Below, in pieces: positions 42,601-54,880 of a stretch of DNA of 60,000 nt. Positions within the stretch are counted from its first letter, which is position 1. Every line of letters begins with the position of its first letter. The stretch comes from Tubiluchus corallicola. Its lineage: Eukaryota; Priapulida; Priapulimorpha; Priapulimorphida; Tubiluchidae. The notes below the pieces were generated by a model. That model was not told the origin of the DNA. It saw only the letters and a program-made list of their open reading frames with translations, and searched no databases. The stretch spans positions 69,001 to 129,000 of the forward strand of contig JAQGDQ010002383.1 of assembly GCA_030141605.1 (NCBI GenBank). Reading direction: 5' to 3'. Both the position numbers and the translations under genes were made by a program.

Positions 42601-45475
42601 CTTTTTGCACAGTTTCGCAACTTGGTAAGACGTCATCTCAAAACGAGTGTGGCGGGACCCGAACTATTCTCACTCATCATCAGGGATAAGCCTGTACGAT
42701 GAGACAGTGACCCAGCAAAAATATTCAGTACGTACAATTGCATGCGCGTGTCTTCCTCGAGAAAAGAAATGACTGAATATCGGCTGTCACCTCTCCATTA
42801 ACTAACCAGATCTGGCGTTACTTAACCTTGCAGCTAAGCACGCACTGCCGGCCCTGTCTTATTTTCGGAAACATTACAACTTAAAATTCAGATGTAGTGT
42901 TTGTAGTTCTATTTCTAATGAAAGTGTGGTAACGGTGTTTTAGTAAATACAGGTGCGTCTCAAATAATTGTCAAAAATATAAATACCTTGGCCTTTGCGC
43001 CTGTCATCACAACCGCAGTTTTCAAATTCTCCAGAACTACAGTTTCGGGTCAACGTGTACATAACTCCAGCTGAACTGATGGCATGAACAAATGAGGTTT
43101 CCCGTGTTGCTGAAAACATTGTTACTGTTTTAGCCGAATAGTCCTTTTTAAAATTATCTAGTGTAAATGTAACGTGATCAAATGAGATGTAATACGGCAA
43201 TTTCATATATAATAGCATCGACGACGATAACGATATGTGATGGTGGAGCTGCTGCTGCTGACGATGTTGATGATGGTGATGGTAGTGAAGAAAACGAAGG
43301 TGACATAATGATGATGATGATTATCCTATGTTGAAAATTGGTGTTTCATATTTGCAAGAGATTAAAAATACTGAAAATGCTGAATGCTTATCTACAAAAC
43401 ACTTAATCAGGCCCTATGATGTAGTAATGTAATGTAATATAATGTAATGTAATGTAATGTAATGTAATGCAATGCAATGCAATGCAATGCAATGCAATAC
43501 AATACAACACAATGCAATACAACACAATACAATACAATACAATATAATATAACATAATATAACATAATATAACATAACATAGCATAACATAGCATAACAT
43601 AACATAACATAACACAACACAACATAATATAATATAGTATAATATAATATTTTTACCTGCAGGAACACTGTGAGAATAAAGGGGTAATGACGATCGAGGA
43701 CAGTTCCATCTCTCCCAGGCAAACTGATGCTGGCACTCTTCCATCCCAATTTGTGCTCCTGCTGCCACACTCGCAGAAAACGTCAAATACGCCTGAAAAC
43801 AAACGGACGAATGAAAACGAAAGAATGAGTGAACGAATGTATTATTGATTCTATGGACGAATGAACGAGTGACTGACTGACTGACTGAATGAATGAATGA
43901 ACGAATGAACGAACGAACGAACGAATGAATGAATGAACGAACGAACGAATGAATGAATGATTGACTGACTGAATGAATGAATGAATGAATGAATGAATGA
44001 ATGAATGAATGAATGAATGAATGAATGAATGAATGAATGGAGTCGCCAAAAGAAAGAAAAAAGGAAAAGGAAAATAAAACCAATCAATCAGCTAGTAATC
44101 AGTCAATCAATTCATAGAAACATCGTTCAGCCTATAAAGCAGTACATTATTAGTCACACAAGCCACAACCAACATTACAAGCTGCTACACAACGAGAAAG
44201 TCTTTTACTAACGTGAAATGATTGTGGCGGGAATGAAATCTCTTCAATATCAAAGATATTTTTTTAAATGAGACACTGAATCAACAGGGGTGCCTTGGCC
44301 TTAATTGTGCATCCCCCTCAAAAGAAAAGAGCTACTGTAGCATGTGACAGTATACGGGAAATTAAAGTAATAAGAAGCAGATTTCCTGCCTGTTACTCAT
44401 CAGGCTCGACGATGCTTAACTTCATAACTAGTCCTGCACCTTGACCATTTAGTTATTTTCTCGGTATAATAGAACAAGTCAAAAATGAACACCAACGTTT
44501 TTCGTACAATTCCTCTGTGAAATCATATCTAACGCTTCGGTAGCTACGTCATTAATTAACTCATTCGAGGGTTAATAAGCCAAATTTGCCAGTCGGCTAA
44601 AACTCAATAGAGTTGCGGAAATTTTTGTTTGCTATTTGCACCTCGTCGTGTGGCAGGCGCCAATTACCTTATTGTTACACCATACTCGAACACGATTCGA
44701 AGTTATTAGCCTAATTCAGCTCCCCTGAAGTTACCGACAAGCGTGTCCAGACTTTGGCTGGTCGGATTTAGAGGCAGTGGTCAATAACTAGTATGGACCT
44801 AACAGGAGAAGCAAGCATTGCTACTTGTTGAGCAATGTATTTCCGACTTCCGGTGAAGGGGTTAATAACATTTTTTGAAATAAATACTCCAACAAAGCTT
44901 GTAATCACACAGGAATAGATATTAATCTAAATTAAGTACAGCTTGGAATGTTGCTGTAAGAAAACTTTGGAATTTACTGTTTAGATCACACAAATACTGT
45001 CTTCCTTTTATATGTGATATCGTTCCGCCAGTTAAACAGTTACAGAAACCGTTTGTTAAATTTACCATAGTTGTTTAAATAGTGAAAATCGCATAGCCAA
45101 TTTTTTTACACACAATTCTCGATTTCATGGCTCTTGTAATGGGTTATAATTTGTTATCTATTTGTAACGAGTACAAAACTTTTTACACAAATGAAAATTT
45201 TCTTTCTAAAGTTTTTTCCTGTACATGAGATGTAAAAAGTAATGTTAGCAAAGAACAAATACGGACTGTAAATTTCATTACCGAAGTTACTTGGGCTCTA
45301 GAACGTAATTGTTTTAATTTTCTGACAGGAATGAGTTGTACGCCATACTAGCATATCTTACTCTCACTTAACGGTATATATTCACATTGCTTACTATTCT
45401 TGTTGACTAATGTTATTTTGCTTGTTAATCTGTTTGTTTATTTTATGTGATTGTTCCACGAGTACGAATGAAATG

Positions 45476-45548
<73 letters not shown>

Positions 45549-45589
45549 TGTGTGTGTGTATATATGTGTATATATATATATATATATAT

Positions 45590-45627
<38 letters not shown>

Positions 45628-48600
45628 CTGTTATCTAACACATAAGATTAACGTGAGAAAGAAAGCACGTATAAGAAAGATTTAGTTTATTTAAGCTTGC
45701 TGTTTAAAAAATTAATAAAATCTTCATTAATGTTTGTTAGATTAGGTATGGCTGCACTTGATTTACCCTGCATGCTTATCAGGCTGTGCTTCACAAATAA
45801 ATGTGACCAATTACAGAGCATACAGAATATTATGCCGCAGGAATATTGAGCTTCGCTTTTTATTTTATATCTATTTACTCAACTTTAAAATCTGACTACA
45901 AAACGTCCATAGAAATGTTTTTGTTACCTCTTTTACCTCTAAAATGCTCGTCGTTTGCAGTATCGGAAAACAAAAGTTCTGAATTCCTTGTTTTCTGTTT
46001 TATTTTCCCCTTTTTGGTGATAATTTTTAGTAATTCATTCCACAGCCTTTTCTAAGAATGTTGATTTATTCTTAATCCGAATAGTATATCAAACTATCTA
46101 AAGAAACGCTAAGTACAAAATAAAGAAAATTACTTTTTTTACACAAAATGTACCATTATTTGTAGTACTCACAACTGAACGTCTGCCTCTGTAAATACAA
46201 ATTGCAGAAATTAACTAAAATCATTTTTGTATATTAATCGTTTCTTTAAATTTTTAATCATTTCAAAAGTGCACGAATTTCAGCTAAGCACTGATCTTTG
46301 ATAACACATCGTACAGAAAAGTTTTGGCAAATGACAGATGGCACCCTATGAAAAAACGAAAAACCAATATGTATATAAAACTAGCAAGCAAGCGTAATGA
46401 AAGGTCTAATCATTTCATCTTTCAGTTATGCTCCAGAGATTGCTCAAAAGCCGTCCAATGAATTTGGATAAAACGCACTCTGACGAAGAGAATAGTTTCA
46501 AGTTTAACAACAAACAGCAAATAAACCACTACTGCAAATTCGTGTTCAAGAACAGATCATATTTTTACTTAGGAGACAATCAGAACAAGAAATAGCAATG
46601 GGGCCAAGAAATAACAAACAAAAACAAGAGCACGTTGAACAAGATCGCACAGGACTTAAAATCCCAATATCCTGGTCAATGTACTAAAGCTAGACTATGG
46701 ACGGATGGCTGTATCATGTCCAAACAACAAACCATGAATACATACCGACGTTTAGAGATTATAGTGCATCCGTATTGTCAAGGTATAATAGGTGATTAAC
46801 AAGACAATACTTTCCTATCATTACATATTACACGCACCCAATGTGTTATGTTAAACATGATAATCTACCGCGAGATAATCCAGAGCCTTGAGATTAGCTT
46901 AATAAAGGCATAATGCAGAGCAGACAGGTTATGCGGAGTCCATTCAGAATGGGATGGCTTACTGGTTTAAATGGAGTGTTTTCATCTTACTTGTGATCCA
47001 GTTTATACGGTTGCAATAGGGCACAAAAAGGAACAAATTTTCCCACGAGAATATTTTTGCAAGGAAGTCTTTCGGGAAAAATTGGCGGTGACTTTCAGCC
47101 CGTCTTAAAAATTAGTGCATCACCAAATCATATATTAATAAATATAATAATTAAAAAAGGTATGCCTATGTAAAATTAACTGGGTCAAATATAGTATAAT
47201 TCTCATACTTTAAAAGAAGACAGAATGATTTTTCATATTCAAGTACGGTAAAAGTATACATTTTAACACAAATAATACTGCAACAGCGTTTCTGATAATT
47301 ATATAATACATTAAAATCTTAATTAACAACGGGCGAGCCCAACTGTTGATTACATAAAAAACTAACGTAATTTTCAACAGCAAATACATTCCACATGAAT
47401 GGAGTGTTTTCATCTTACTTGTGATCCAGTTTATACGGTTGCAATAGGGCACAAAAAGGAACAAATTTTCCCACGAGAATATTTTTGCAAGGAAGTCTTT
47501 CGGGAAAAATTGGCGGTGACTTTCAGCCCGTCTTAAAAATTAGTGCATCACCAAATCATATATTAATAAATATAATAATTAAAAAAGGTATGCCTATGTA
47601 AAATTAACTGGGTCAAATATAGTATAATTCTCATACTTTAAAAGAAGACAGAATGATTTTTCATATTCAAGTACGGTAAAAGTATACATTTTAACACAAA
47701 TAATACTGCAACAGCGTTTCTGATAATTATATAATACATTAAAATCTTAATTAACAACGGGCGAGCCCAACTGTTGATTACATAAAAAACTAACGTAATT
47801 TTCAACAGCAAATACATTCCACATGTTGTACGTGTTTGTAAAAGGGAAAATTGAAGTACGGTACTTCTGTATGAGATTCAGTGTGTTGTATTAAAACTCG
47901 GCAAGTTTTAAGATAAAAAAAAGTTCAAATTTCAAGTTTACCGCTGCACTCATGCATGAGCTATCGAACGTGTGTAGTTCGTCACAAACTAACACATCTG
48001 AACTGAGAAGTACAGGCGCTATTGCCCGTATAACTAGCGTATAGTGAAATGCATGTAACAGCGAAGAACTAGTGTCAAGAACGTGAAATTGTGTTTGTGT
48101 GGTAATAATTCTTTCACGTAAGTCATTTTTGAAAAAAAGTACGTTTCCTTTCAACATTTTAAAGACTGTATTGTTTTGACTTAAAGTTTAAGATTGGATA
48201 CGGTTTTGCTTTAAATTCTCTTTCATTTTTATGATTAATACGAAAAATTTTTGAACACTAATAATGCTTAACATTTTATTTTACGTTAAAAATATGCCTT
48301 CAGTAGATGTGCATTGTGCAAACTTTATAACACATCATAAAGGGGAACAAACGAACAAAACAAAAATCGCTAGTCTGAACAGTGAACGCCAAATCTGCAT
48401 TCAGAAGGTACAACAGGCCATACTAGCTAACCTGAGTAAAATCTTAAAAGAATTTTTCCATACATTCAACATTTTCCAATTATAATTTAATTGACGTATA
48501 TATACGCTGCAATTTTATATACAGATTTTTTATATTAATAATTCGTATAAACTTTATTTAAAAGTTTCTAACTCGCAATTGTAGTGGCTTTTATGTTAAC

Positions 48601-50765
48601 TAAACTTGCATGTTTTGTATTTGTAAAAAACGCACAAATTTCTCACCTTGGGACCAGTCATCAGGAAATTGTTCACCGTCCTAAAAATAAAAACAAATAG
48701 ATTATTTGTTTTAGGTGTAAATTATTTGCGCATTTCTTGTGTTAAAAATGTCGTGTTAGCTAGTATGCATGACATTGAATTGAATAGAATTTGTTGACTA
48801 ACAGAGATAAAGTATATTAACAATACATCACATACAAAGTTGTAAAGAGTTAGTCCTAATTAATAGCGGTAACGATGAGTCTAAATGGTCAGTCACACGG
48901 ATAAAAACACAGGCTTACAATGAACGAAGTGATTACAACAAAATCATGTCAGATAGTTAAAAATATAAAAAGTTTAACAAATATAACACTCAATTAAAGA
49001 ACTCAATTGAAGAACAAAATTTATAAGACTTATTTGTAGACAACTGTAGCATCAAATGATATAAGAACAGATTGAAGCTGTCATGTGGATACTCGATTGC
49101 TGGATACTGGATCGCCTAATATTGTTACGCATATCATGATGCTATAAACGTTATTAATATATTATATCAACTGCTATAGCTAAACTACGTTTACGTTTTT
49201 CTTATGCTTTAAAAACGAATATTCTGGGGAGGAAGTATCCAAAATCTGCGCTATAATTTAAAAAAAAATAACTCGAAGGTTTTGCGTACTGCTAGGGCAA
49301 AGTAAACGGTTTTAAAGTCGTACTTGTTGTTTGTTAAAATGCTTCTCATAACAATAAATAATAATTATAACTTAGAACGCCAATTATAAATTAATTGCTA
49401 TTAGTACGGCAGTATCTAAAGTTTGCATACGAGATGAATTTTATTTAACTGATAAAATGTACAACCAGGGAAGAAAACTTAGCCTATTTAAATGGTGAAA
49501 AAAAATTCTCAATTTCGTTAACTTTTCAGTTATTTCGATTTTATAATGGTAAAAAATTTCGAATTATTTGAGCAAATTTCAAACCAATTCTTTGATCTGC
49601 TTTGTTTCACATGTTCTTTTATTTTAGGAAATTTAACTACGCCTTTTTGTAATTGTCATAGTGTAAAATGTGGTGATATTCATAATCAAAATTCTACATT
49701 TATTCTAGATTTACCCACAGTTGTATTCATTAATCAAAGAGGTTACTAATGTCACTGTGTTTGTACCGACTAATGACTTTTACCGAGTAAATATAAAGTT
49801 TGGTACTTTGGTGAATTTATCTGCCAACCTTGCTTTTTAAGACTTACTAAATACATCACAATAAGTTTATGAAAATGTATGACGGCTTTGGCTTACCTGC
49901 ACGCACGAATGTTAATTAGGCTGTTTATATAAATATGGCCAATTAGAGATCATACAGGACTATATTCCAAGAATATCGAGGTTTGGTTTTTATTTTATAT
50001 CCGTTTACTTAACCTAATTTTGTCTATGAAACGTCAATAGAAACGTTTTCGTCATCACTTTTAGCCCTTTGACAAAATCCGCGTCATTTGCAATATTGAA
50101 AGTCTAAGTCTATATGCAATATGCAATAGTTTAAGTGACAAGAACTTTTTCTTTTTTTCTCGTTTCATTATTTTATTGATGAAATAACTAATAGTTGGTT
50201 TCACAATTTTTTCTCCTATAGTTATTTTATTCTTAATAAAATAAATCCAAATTGTATATCAAAATTAGGTTGTAAAAATACGCGGGAGTACAAATACTCA
50301 AGTTGTAAATCGAACGTACAAAATAAAGAAAATTATTTGACTGTTTATATAATTATTTATATCAGTCAAAAGTCAACATATGCAAGCTTCGCACTGTAAA
50401 CGCAAATTACAAAACCTGACTGAAATTAATTTCGTGTATTAATCTTTTCTTAAATTGTAAAAATAACATTTAATTTTAAATAATCTAATTACTATTTTCC
50501 TACCAATAATAATAAATGTCGAAAAGCGAATATCTTTGGGATTAACGAATTAATCACCTAGAAAACTAAACATTATTACACAATGAAGCAAATTTTTATA
50601 TATGTACGAAGACAGGTGTATAAACATTTTCGCACAAACGCCCTTTTAAAATATTTAAAAAACTAGTAGAGTGACAAAAACTTACCATGAATACGCACTC
50701 AAACTACAAAAAGATATTAAAAGCAGCGTTTCATGCAACACTTTTAAGTGTCGATATTTGCACAT
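39660..50765 (-). CDS. Wnt8: Wnt8 secreted ligand
   Basis: Lipid-modified secreted ligand for Frizzled/LRP receptors. Coding exons (high to low): 50765-50686, 48680-48647, 43792-43657, 43109-42987, 42211-42069, 41507-41237, 39883-39660; all GT-AG; total 1011 bases, 336 aa, close to the usual 350. Residues 1-25 are a signal peptide; an in-frame TGA four codons upstream fixes the start. Diagnostic Wnt8 strings follow: [73 protein letters not shown], and [10 protein letters not shown] with the acylated serine at about 188. Then GTAGRLC, ERRSCK.LC..CGL and the C-terminal [19 protein letters not shown] and NIT are N-glycosylation sites. The linker after the serine domain is short. Exon 5 has a tandem TAG/CAG acceptor, so 335 aa is an alternative. 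No defect seen. Confidence 0.96.
40412..41190. repeat. (TAAAG)n array in Wnt8 intron 6
   Basis: More than 110 near-perfect copies of the pentanucleotide (40412-40970), then a decayed part to about 41190 with GCAAA variants. It fills most of the intron between exons 6 and 7. The F/L/Y-rich minus-strand frames are artefacts. Confidence 0.98.
42317..42470. repeat. (AAACT)n array in Wnt8 intron 4
   Basis: About 30 copies of a pentanucleotide, nearly perfect, ending in ATACT variants. Confidence 0.97.
43420..43650. repeat. (AATGT/AATGC/AACAT)n array in Wnt8 intron 3
   Basis: About 230 bp of five-base units that drift from TAATG through CAATG, CAATA and CATAA to TATAA. It reaches to within a few bases of the exon 3 donor at 43656. 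Confidence 0.95.
43850..44040. repeat. (GAAT/GAAC)n tetranucleotide array in Wnt8 intron 2
   Basis: GAAT repeats with GACT and GAAC interruptions, starting about 60 bp from the exon 3 acceptor. Confidence 0.95.
45474..45628. repeat. (TA)n(TG)n compound microsatellite
   Basis: Alternating TA and TG runs in Wnt8 intron 2. Confidence 0.97.
45755..46260 (+). repeat. Diverged duplicate D1, copy 1 (Wnt8 intron 2)
   Basis: About 500 bp alignable by eye with 49890-50460: both have TTTTTATTTTATATC.(G/A)TTTACT, AAACGTC.ATAGAAA, then GTACAAAATAAAGAAAATTA and a shared block ending in TATTAATC.TTTCTT. Same orientation. Wnt8 exon 2 lies between the copies. Confidence 0.7.
46970..47825. repeat. 428-bp perfect-looking tandem duplication
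   Basis: 46970-47397 is repeated at 47398-47825 with no difference noticed when reading through. Each copy ends with the first part of repeat R1, so R1 was already present when the duplication occurred. Either very recent or an assembly artefact. Confidence 0.95.
47650..48215 (+). repeat. Interspersed repeat R1, copy 3
   Basis: Third R1 copy, same orientation as the others, in Wnt8 intron 2. Its 5' 175 bp are also present at 47220-47397 because of the 428-bp duplication. Confidence 0.75.
49890..50460 (+). repeat. Diverged duplicate D1, copy 2 (Wnt8 intron 1)
   Basis: Partner of 45755-46260, about 4.1 kb away. Similarity extends over roughly 500 bp with many substitutions and small indels, so it is older than the 428-bp duplication. 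No coding remnant or inverted ends seen. Confidence 0.65.
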
Positions 50766-51010
50766 CGTAATTGTTCACAGATAATTAACTTCGTTTTTCT
50801 GTAAATATTTTTTAACAAATTGATATTATCTTCTTCTGCTAATTAATCAACTTGATATCAGTTGTTTCTTTCACCTGATAAGAATCAACATGCAATTTAT
50901 CACCTACTGACACCCAACTTACCTGGACCAGAAGGAGGAGTCAGATACCTTCTTAACCAATCACGTCCTGGCGGCATTGATTAGAACAAAGGCAACACCT
51001 ATCAATAACA
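50766..51010 (-). promoter_or_regulatory. Wnt8 5' UTR, non-coding exon and upstream sites
   Basis: The start-codon exon extends back to an acceptor (TTTACAG, exon edge at 50798). Upstream, GGTCCAG followed by GTAAGT at 50922-50917 is a strong donor, implying a non-coding first exon from 50923 upward and a 124-bp UTR intron. Further up lie CCAAT (plus strand, 50957-50961) and AACAAAGG (50985-50992), the reverse of CCTTTGTT, a possible TCF/SOX site. The transcription start is not determined. Confidence 0.45.
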
Positions 51011-51750
51011 AAAATAGCTGACGCCGATTCCATAAAGGCACGCTTTCAACTCACAGGTACGGCAGGTAAGTTGTTTTTGTATTGTTCCAGCAAAGAGCAT
51101 CCTTTCCCTTTTTGACCGTATGGGTCTTTTGTCGGAATCTCGGCACCTTTGATGTTTACTTTATTATATATACCTGTACTATATGCTCACCATATTTTTG
51201 TCTCTTACGTAAAAAAATGGCCGTGTGTCATAGTCAGCTTTTGATATGATCAGAGCCACTGTTTATTAAATTTCTTATTGTAGTAATTATGTAGGCCTAA
51301 ATGTAGCTTTGGTGGATTTTGATTTTAACTCTTATATTATACGTGATTACGTGCCTCAGTTACCCATTGTTAGTGTAGTTAAATATGTGGGCATTCAACT
51401 TAACACAAAATCTTGCAGAGTAAATTTGTTAAAGTTCAAATATTTGTTTTATAATCCAGGTATAGTCATTTGAATTCGATTATAAATCACTTACAAATTA
51501 ATAAATTTTAAAAATTAAACTTGACTGAAAGGCAGAAAATGTGAAAAAGTCGAGATTGAGATTAGACTTATGCTTAAGCGTTACACCAGGCAATCCTTAG
51601 GAACGTAGCAGATTTTAAATAATTATTAATGGCTCATAAGTTAATTATTAGTATTTAATCAATTACACATTGAATTAGTCTCTTAAAGTTCACGTGTTTA
51701 GTAGTTGCTAAACTAATAGAATTAAACTAAGGCCTATCATGATCACAAGA

Positions 51751-51822
51751 AGCTTCATGATCTAGTGGACATAGCGTTCGATTTGTAATACAAAGGACCT
51801 CGGTTCAAATCCACGCTAAATT
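51751..51822 (+). mobile_element. tRNA-derived SINE head (Thr-like)
   Basis: About 72 bp keep a tRNA outline: GATCTAGTGGACATAGCG as a decayed A box region, an anticodon arm TTTGTAATACAAA, and a B box GGTTCAAATCC (51802-51812). Terminal stems no longer pair. Confidence 0.6.
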
Positions 51823-51859
51823 CTGACTAGTTCGCATTTTTCGGCCACGTGTTTTTATT

Positions 51860-52530
51860 TGTCAGAAACAGATTACAACTTTAATTTCTGTTGGAAGACC
51901 GCCCAGAGTCGCCATTGGGCTTGCTTAGAGCGATTTGTAAAAAAGTCTTTGTTTCAAAAACTCAGTAATTGCCATGTTGTTTTTCCTTGGGCATATCATT
52001 TTATCAATAAAAATTTGCAAGTATCGTTCTGTATTAAATACAATTACACTATCCACTTTCTGTAATTATATGAACTATCCCTGTAATAATACAAGTGAAA
52101 CCGCGTGCTCAGAATGGCACTTGATGGCAGGTGAGGAATACAAATTCAAAGAACCTCTTATCATAAAACAAAAGCTTCCCACATCGATTAGGAAAACTTA
52201 GATACCTCACTTGCTTACTTTTTCTTTTCTCTTTCTCAATAAGAGTATACTGTTTACAGTGATCTCTACGGTGCGCATCAAAGAATTAGCGAATCTATCA
52301 CGGTATTTTCTAAGCAATCACTTTCTAAGCAATGCACCCAAGTCTAAATATGGTTAAATTTCGCAAACCGTACAAAATTAATAATGCTGCTACAGGTAAA
52401 ATGAAAAAGCCATGTTTTTAATACGTAATTCATTTTTAATTACCTTGTGCACTGTGGGTGAACAATTTAAACTAAGACATAAGTTAGTTAGCTGCACTTA
52501 TGATAAGAGCGTAAACATGCAGATGTAAAT
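51860..52530. other. Intergenic, nothing recognised
   Basis: Sequence between the SINE head and the CA array. Two short open frames near 51859-52201 show no domain and no splice context. Confidence 0.4.
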
Positions 52531-52536
52531 TGAAAA

Positions 52537-52665
52537 CACACACACACACACACATACACACACACGCACGCGAGCACACGCACTCCCGCATACATGCACA
52601 CACGGACGGACGGACGCGCACGCGCACGCGCACGCACACGCACACACACACACGCACGCACACGC

Positions 52666-52741
<76 letters not shown>
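52537..52741. repeat. (CA)n/(CGCA)n then (TA)n compound microsatellite
   Basis: About 205 bp of CA with CG-containing interruptions, ending in a TA run. It adjoins the 3' end of a truncated LINE copy. Confidence 0.97.
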
Positions 52742-52742
<1 letters not shown>

Positions 52743-52744
52743 AA

Positions 52745-52933
52745 CCTTTATTGTAGAAAATATACACTAGTACAGAGTGAAACAAATTACATCATATATA
52801 AAATTAGTGTATAACCAGACAGTGACAGACTGATGAGTGCAATTGTGTCAGTCAGTTTAAGTTAAAAATCATAAGAATAAAAGCATTAAAATACTACATT
52901 ACATATCTACAAATTTGTCTATATGTAATATAA
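52745..52933 (-). mobile_element. 5'-truncated LINE copy (3' end only)
   Basis: About 180 bp match 56790-56975 (GTGACAGACTGATG, GTGTCAGTCAGT, TAAGTTAAAAATCATAAGAA). At the second locus this segment lies 3' of LINE coding remnants, so this is a short truncated insertion of the same family and orientation. Confidence 0.65.
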
Positions 52934-52969
52934 TATTTTAATGTTTTTATTCTTATGATTTTTAACTTA
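52858..52969. repeat. Inverted repeat, 36-bp arms
   Basis: 52858-52893 and the reverse complement of 52934-52969 match with one mismatch around a 40-bp loop. The right arm is a piece of the same LINE 3' end in opposite orientation. Confidence 0.85.
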
Positions 52970-52989
52970 GTGAAGCGTTTTAAATAAAC

Positions 52990-54221
52990 AAATAAATAAA
53001 TAAATGACTTTTATGTTCCTGCTTTCTCATTCATGACTTTATCAAAACGTAGAAGTTCTTGCTGATTACAATACGCAGGTTTTCCTGTAATTGCTAAATT
53101 TTACCTGCATTGACAAACTTCAGCTAATTCAAGATGCACCTACAAGAGAAAAATACAAGCTAATCTGTCGCTTTGTAAATCAAGCAAAATAATAAATAAA
53201 ATTTAATTGAATAATGTTGTGTCTTTCATCTCTTCTTTACAGCAGAATAACTATTAAAGTCACACTGCAATATTATTTTATGAGTAAAGATTTAGGTGTT
53301 GTTCACAGATTGCTCAAGTCTTACCTCTCCTTTATAAAATTACTAAAAAAACTGTATAGCTAAATGCTTGTCTTATCAGTATATTAAGAATTATATTATT
53401 TAGTATTATTGTCAAAGTTAGTAGATTTGTTCTTAATCAATAAGCCTAGAAATAATGAAGTTGAACTCAAATCAAAATGTATTTAACTCCTGTTGTTGAT
53501 TAATAGCATTATTAACCCAATGTGTTTTTATCATTTCATAACAATTTTGACCTGTATTTCACATAAAATCTAAATGCAATTTTTAGTTTAATCAAGACTG
53601 ACCTTATTTTGTTGCCCGCTAATTAAACTACATGTATATTCTTTTCTCTGGATTATATGGAAAATGTCATAATTTTAAAAATTACTAATGTTTCCTAAAT
53701 TAAACTGATAACATTAATGCCCACCAGTGTCTAAAAAATCTTTTTATCTATATTCGGTAAAGGATTGCAGTCTAGGTGACTTTATAGTCTTTTCGCTATC
53801 CTTTCTCTAGTTCTAGATCTATCTATACATTTTAACCATTTTTCAAAACTTATTAGAGATTCTTTTATTAATCATGTTTTACTGTAACACTATAAAGAGA
53901 TAAAAAAGTTGAATTTGAATTGTGATATAGGACAGGTCTAATAGGAGCAGATGTCGTACAATGATATAATTTCAGCAAACATTCATAAGAAAATTAGCCG
54001 AATAAATAATAGTTTGAAACCATGCTACACCAGTCAGTAATATATAAAGGATATGAAGAATATGATCCATATGCCAATATTATAATCTGCATTTATGGCA
54101 CCACTGAAGTGTCATGTTATGCAGTCGGGTCGTTGTTCTTTTGAATGAATGCCAGTTTATGGACATTTAAGCAATCGAGCTGCTGACAAACTAAAGGACA
54201 AATGTCAGCAGCTAGAACTAT
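52990..54221. other. Intergenic, nothing recognised
   Basis: AT-rich sequence with no exon-like frame, RNA fold or transposon end that I could identify. Confidence 0.4.
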
Positions 54222-54880
54222 GATAAGATAAGATAAGATAAGATGATATTTATTTTCATCGGTATGATATAAACAGTACATATTTGTAAAACATGAGCTT
54301 AAAGCTCGTAAACCGATATCAAACATAATGTATATGAGCGATAACATGGTAATAATATGTACTTCTTAAAATCTTTTGGATGCCACCAGAGGTATTGGTA
54401 CAAGAAAAATTTATAACTACATAAAAATTTTAGGCAGTAACATTTTCTAAAATTTACACAAAAAGCTATCCAGGTCAATAAAAAATTTTCCTGCCAACAT
54501 TTCAGCATTTAATTACGACTTAACAAAATTGGGAAGTTCGCTGAATTTACAAATGGCACATTTACATGATACACCAGTCCATGACTTAATTAGACGTTTA
54601 AATTCCCCAAGATTTTCGGCCATTCGGAGACAGTTTGGTAATTCATTCCACAATGTGGCTCCATAATAGGAGAAACTTTTCTTGCCATATGTAACACCAT
54701 CATATGTAGGGTGTTCTGCAGTGTTCATTTTTCTGAGGAAGTAGCGGTTTTGCTTTCGTTCCTCTCTATCAGTCCATAAAGATAGGACGGGCAGTTTTTG
54801 GACAAAATCTTGAATACTTCGATAGCAATGAGAAGTTGAAGAGACACAAAATTGTCTTTAAACAATAGATTTTCGTAGGT
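54222..54880 (-). mobile_element. 5'-truncated LINE with (ATCTT)n tail
   Basis: The minus strand encodes AIEVFKILSKNCPSYLYGLI in one frame, then RYFLRKMNTAEHPTYDGVTY and KSFSYYGATLWNELPNCLR in another: the classic C-terminus of CR1/L2-type ORF2 with one frameshift. The 3' end is (ATCTT)4 at about 54222-54245, a typical terminal microsatellite. Confidence 0.8.

Noticed and set aside
49546-49749. 67-codon frame inside Wnt8 intron 1
   Set aside because: No flanking splice sites in frame and no recognisable motif; composition is like the surrounding intron.
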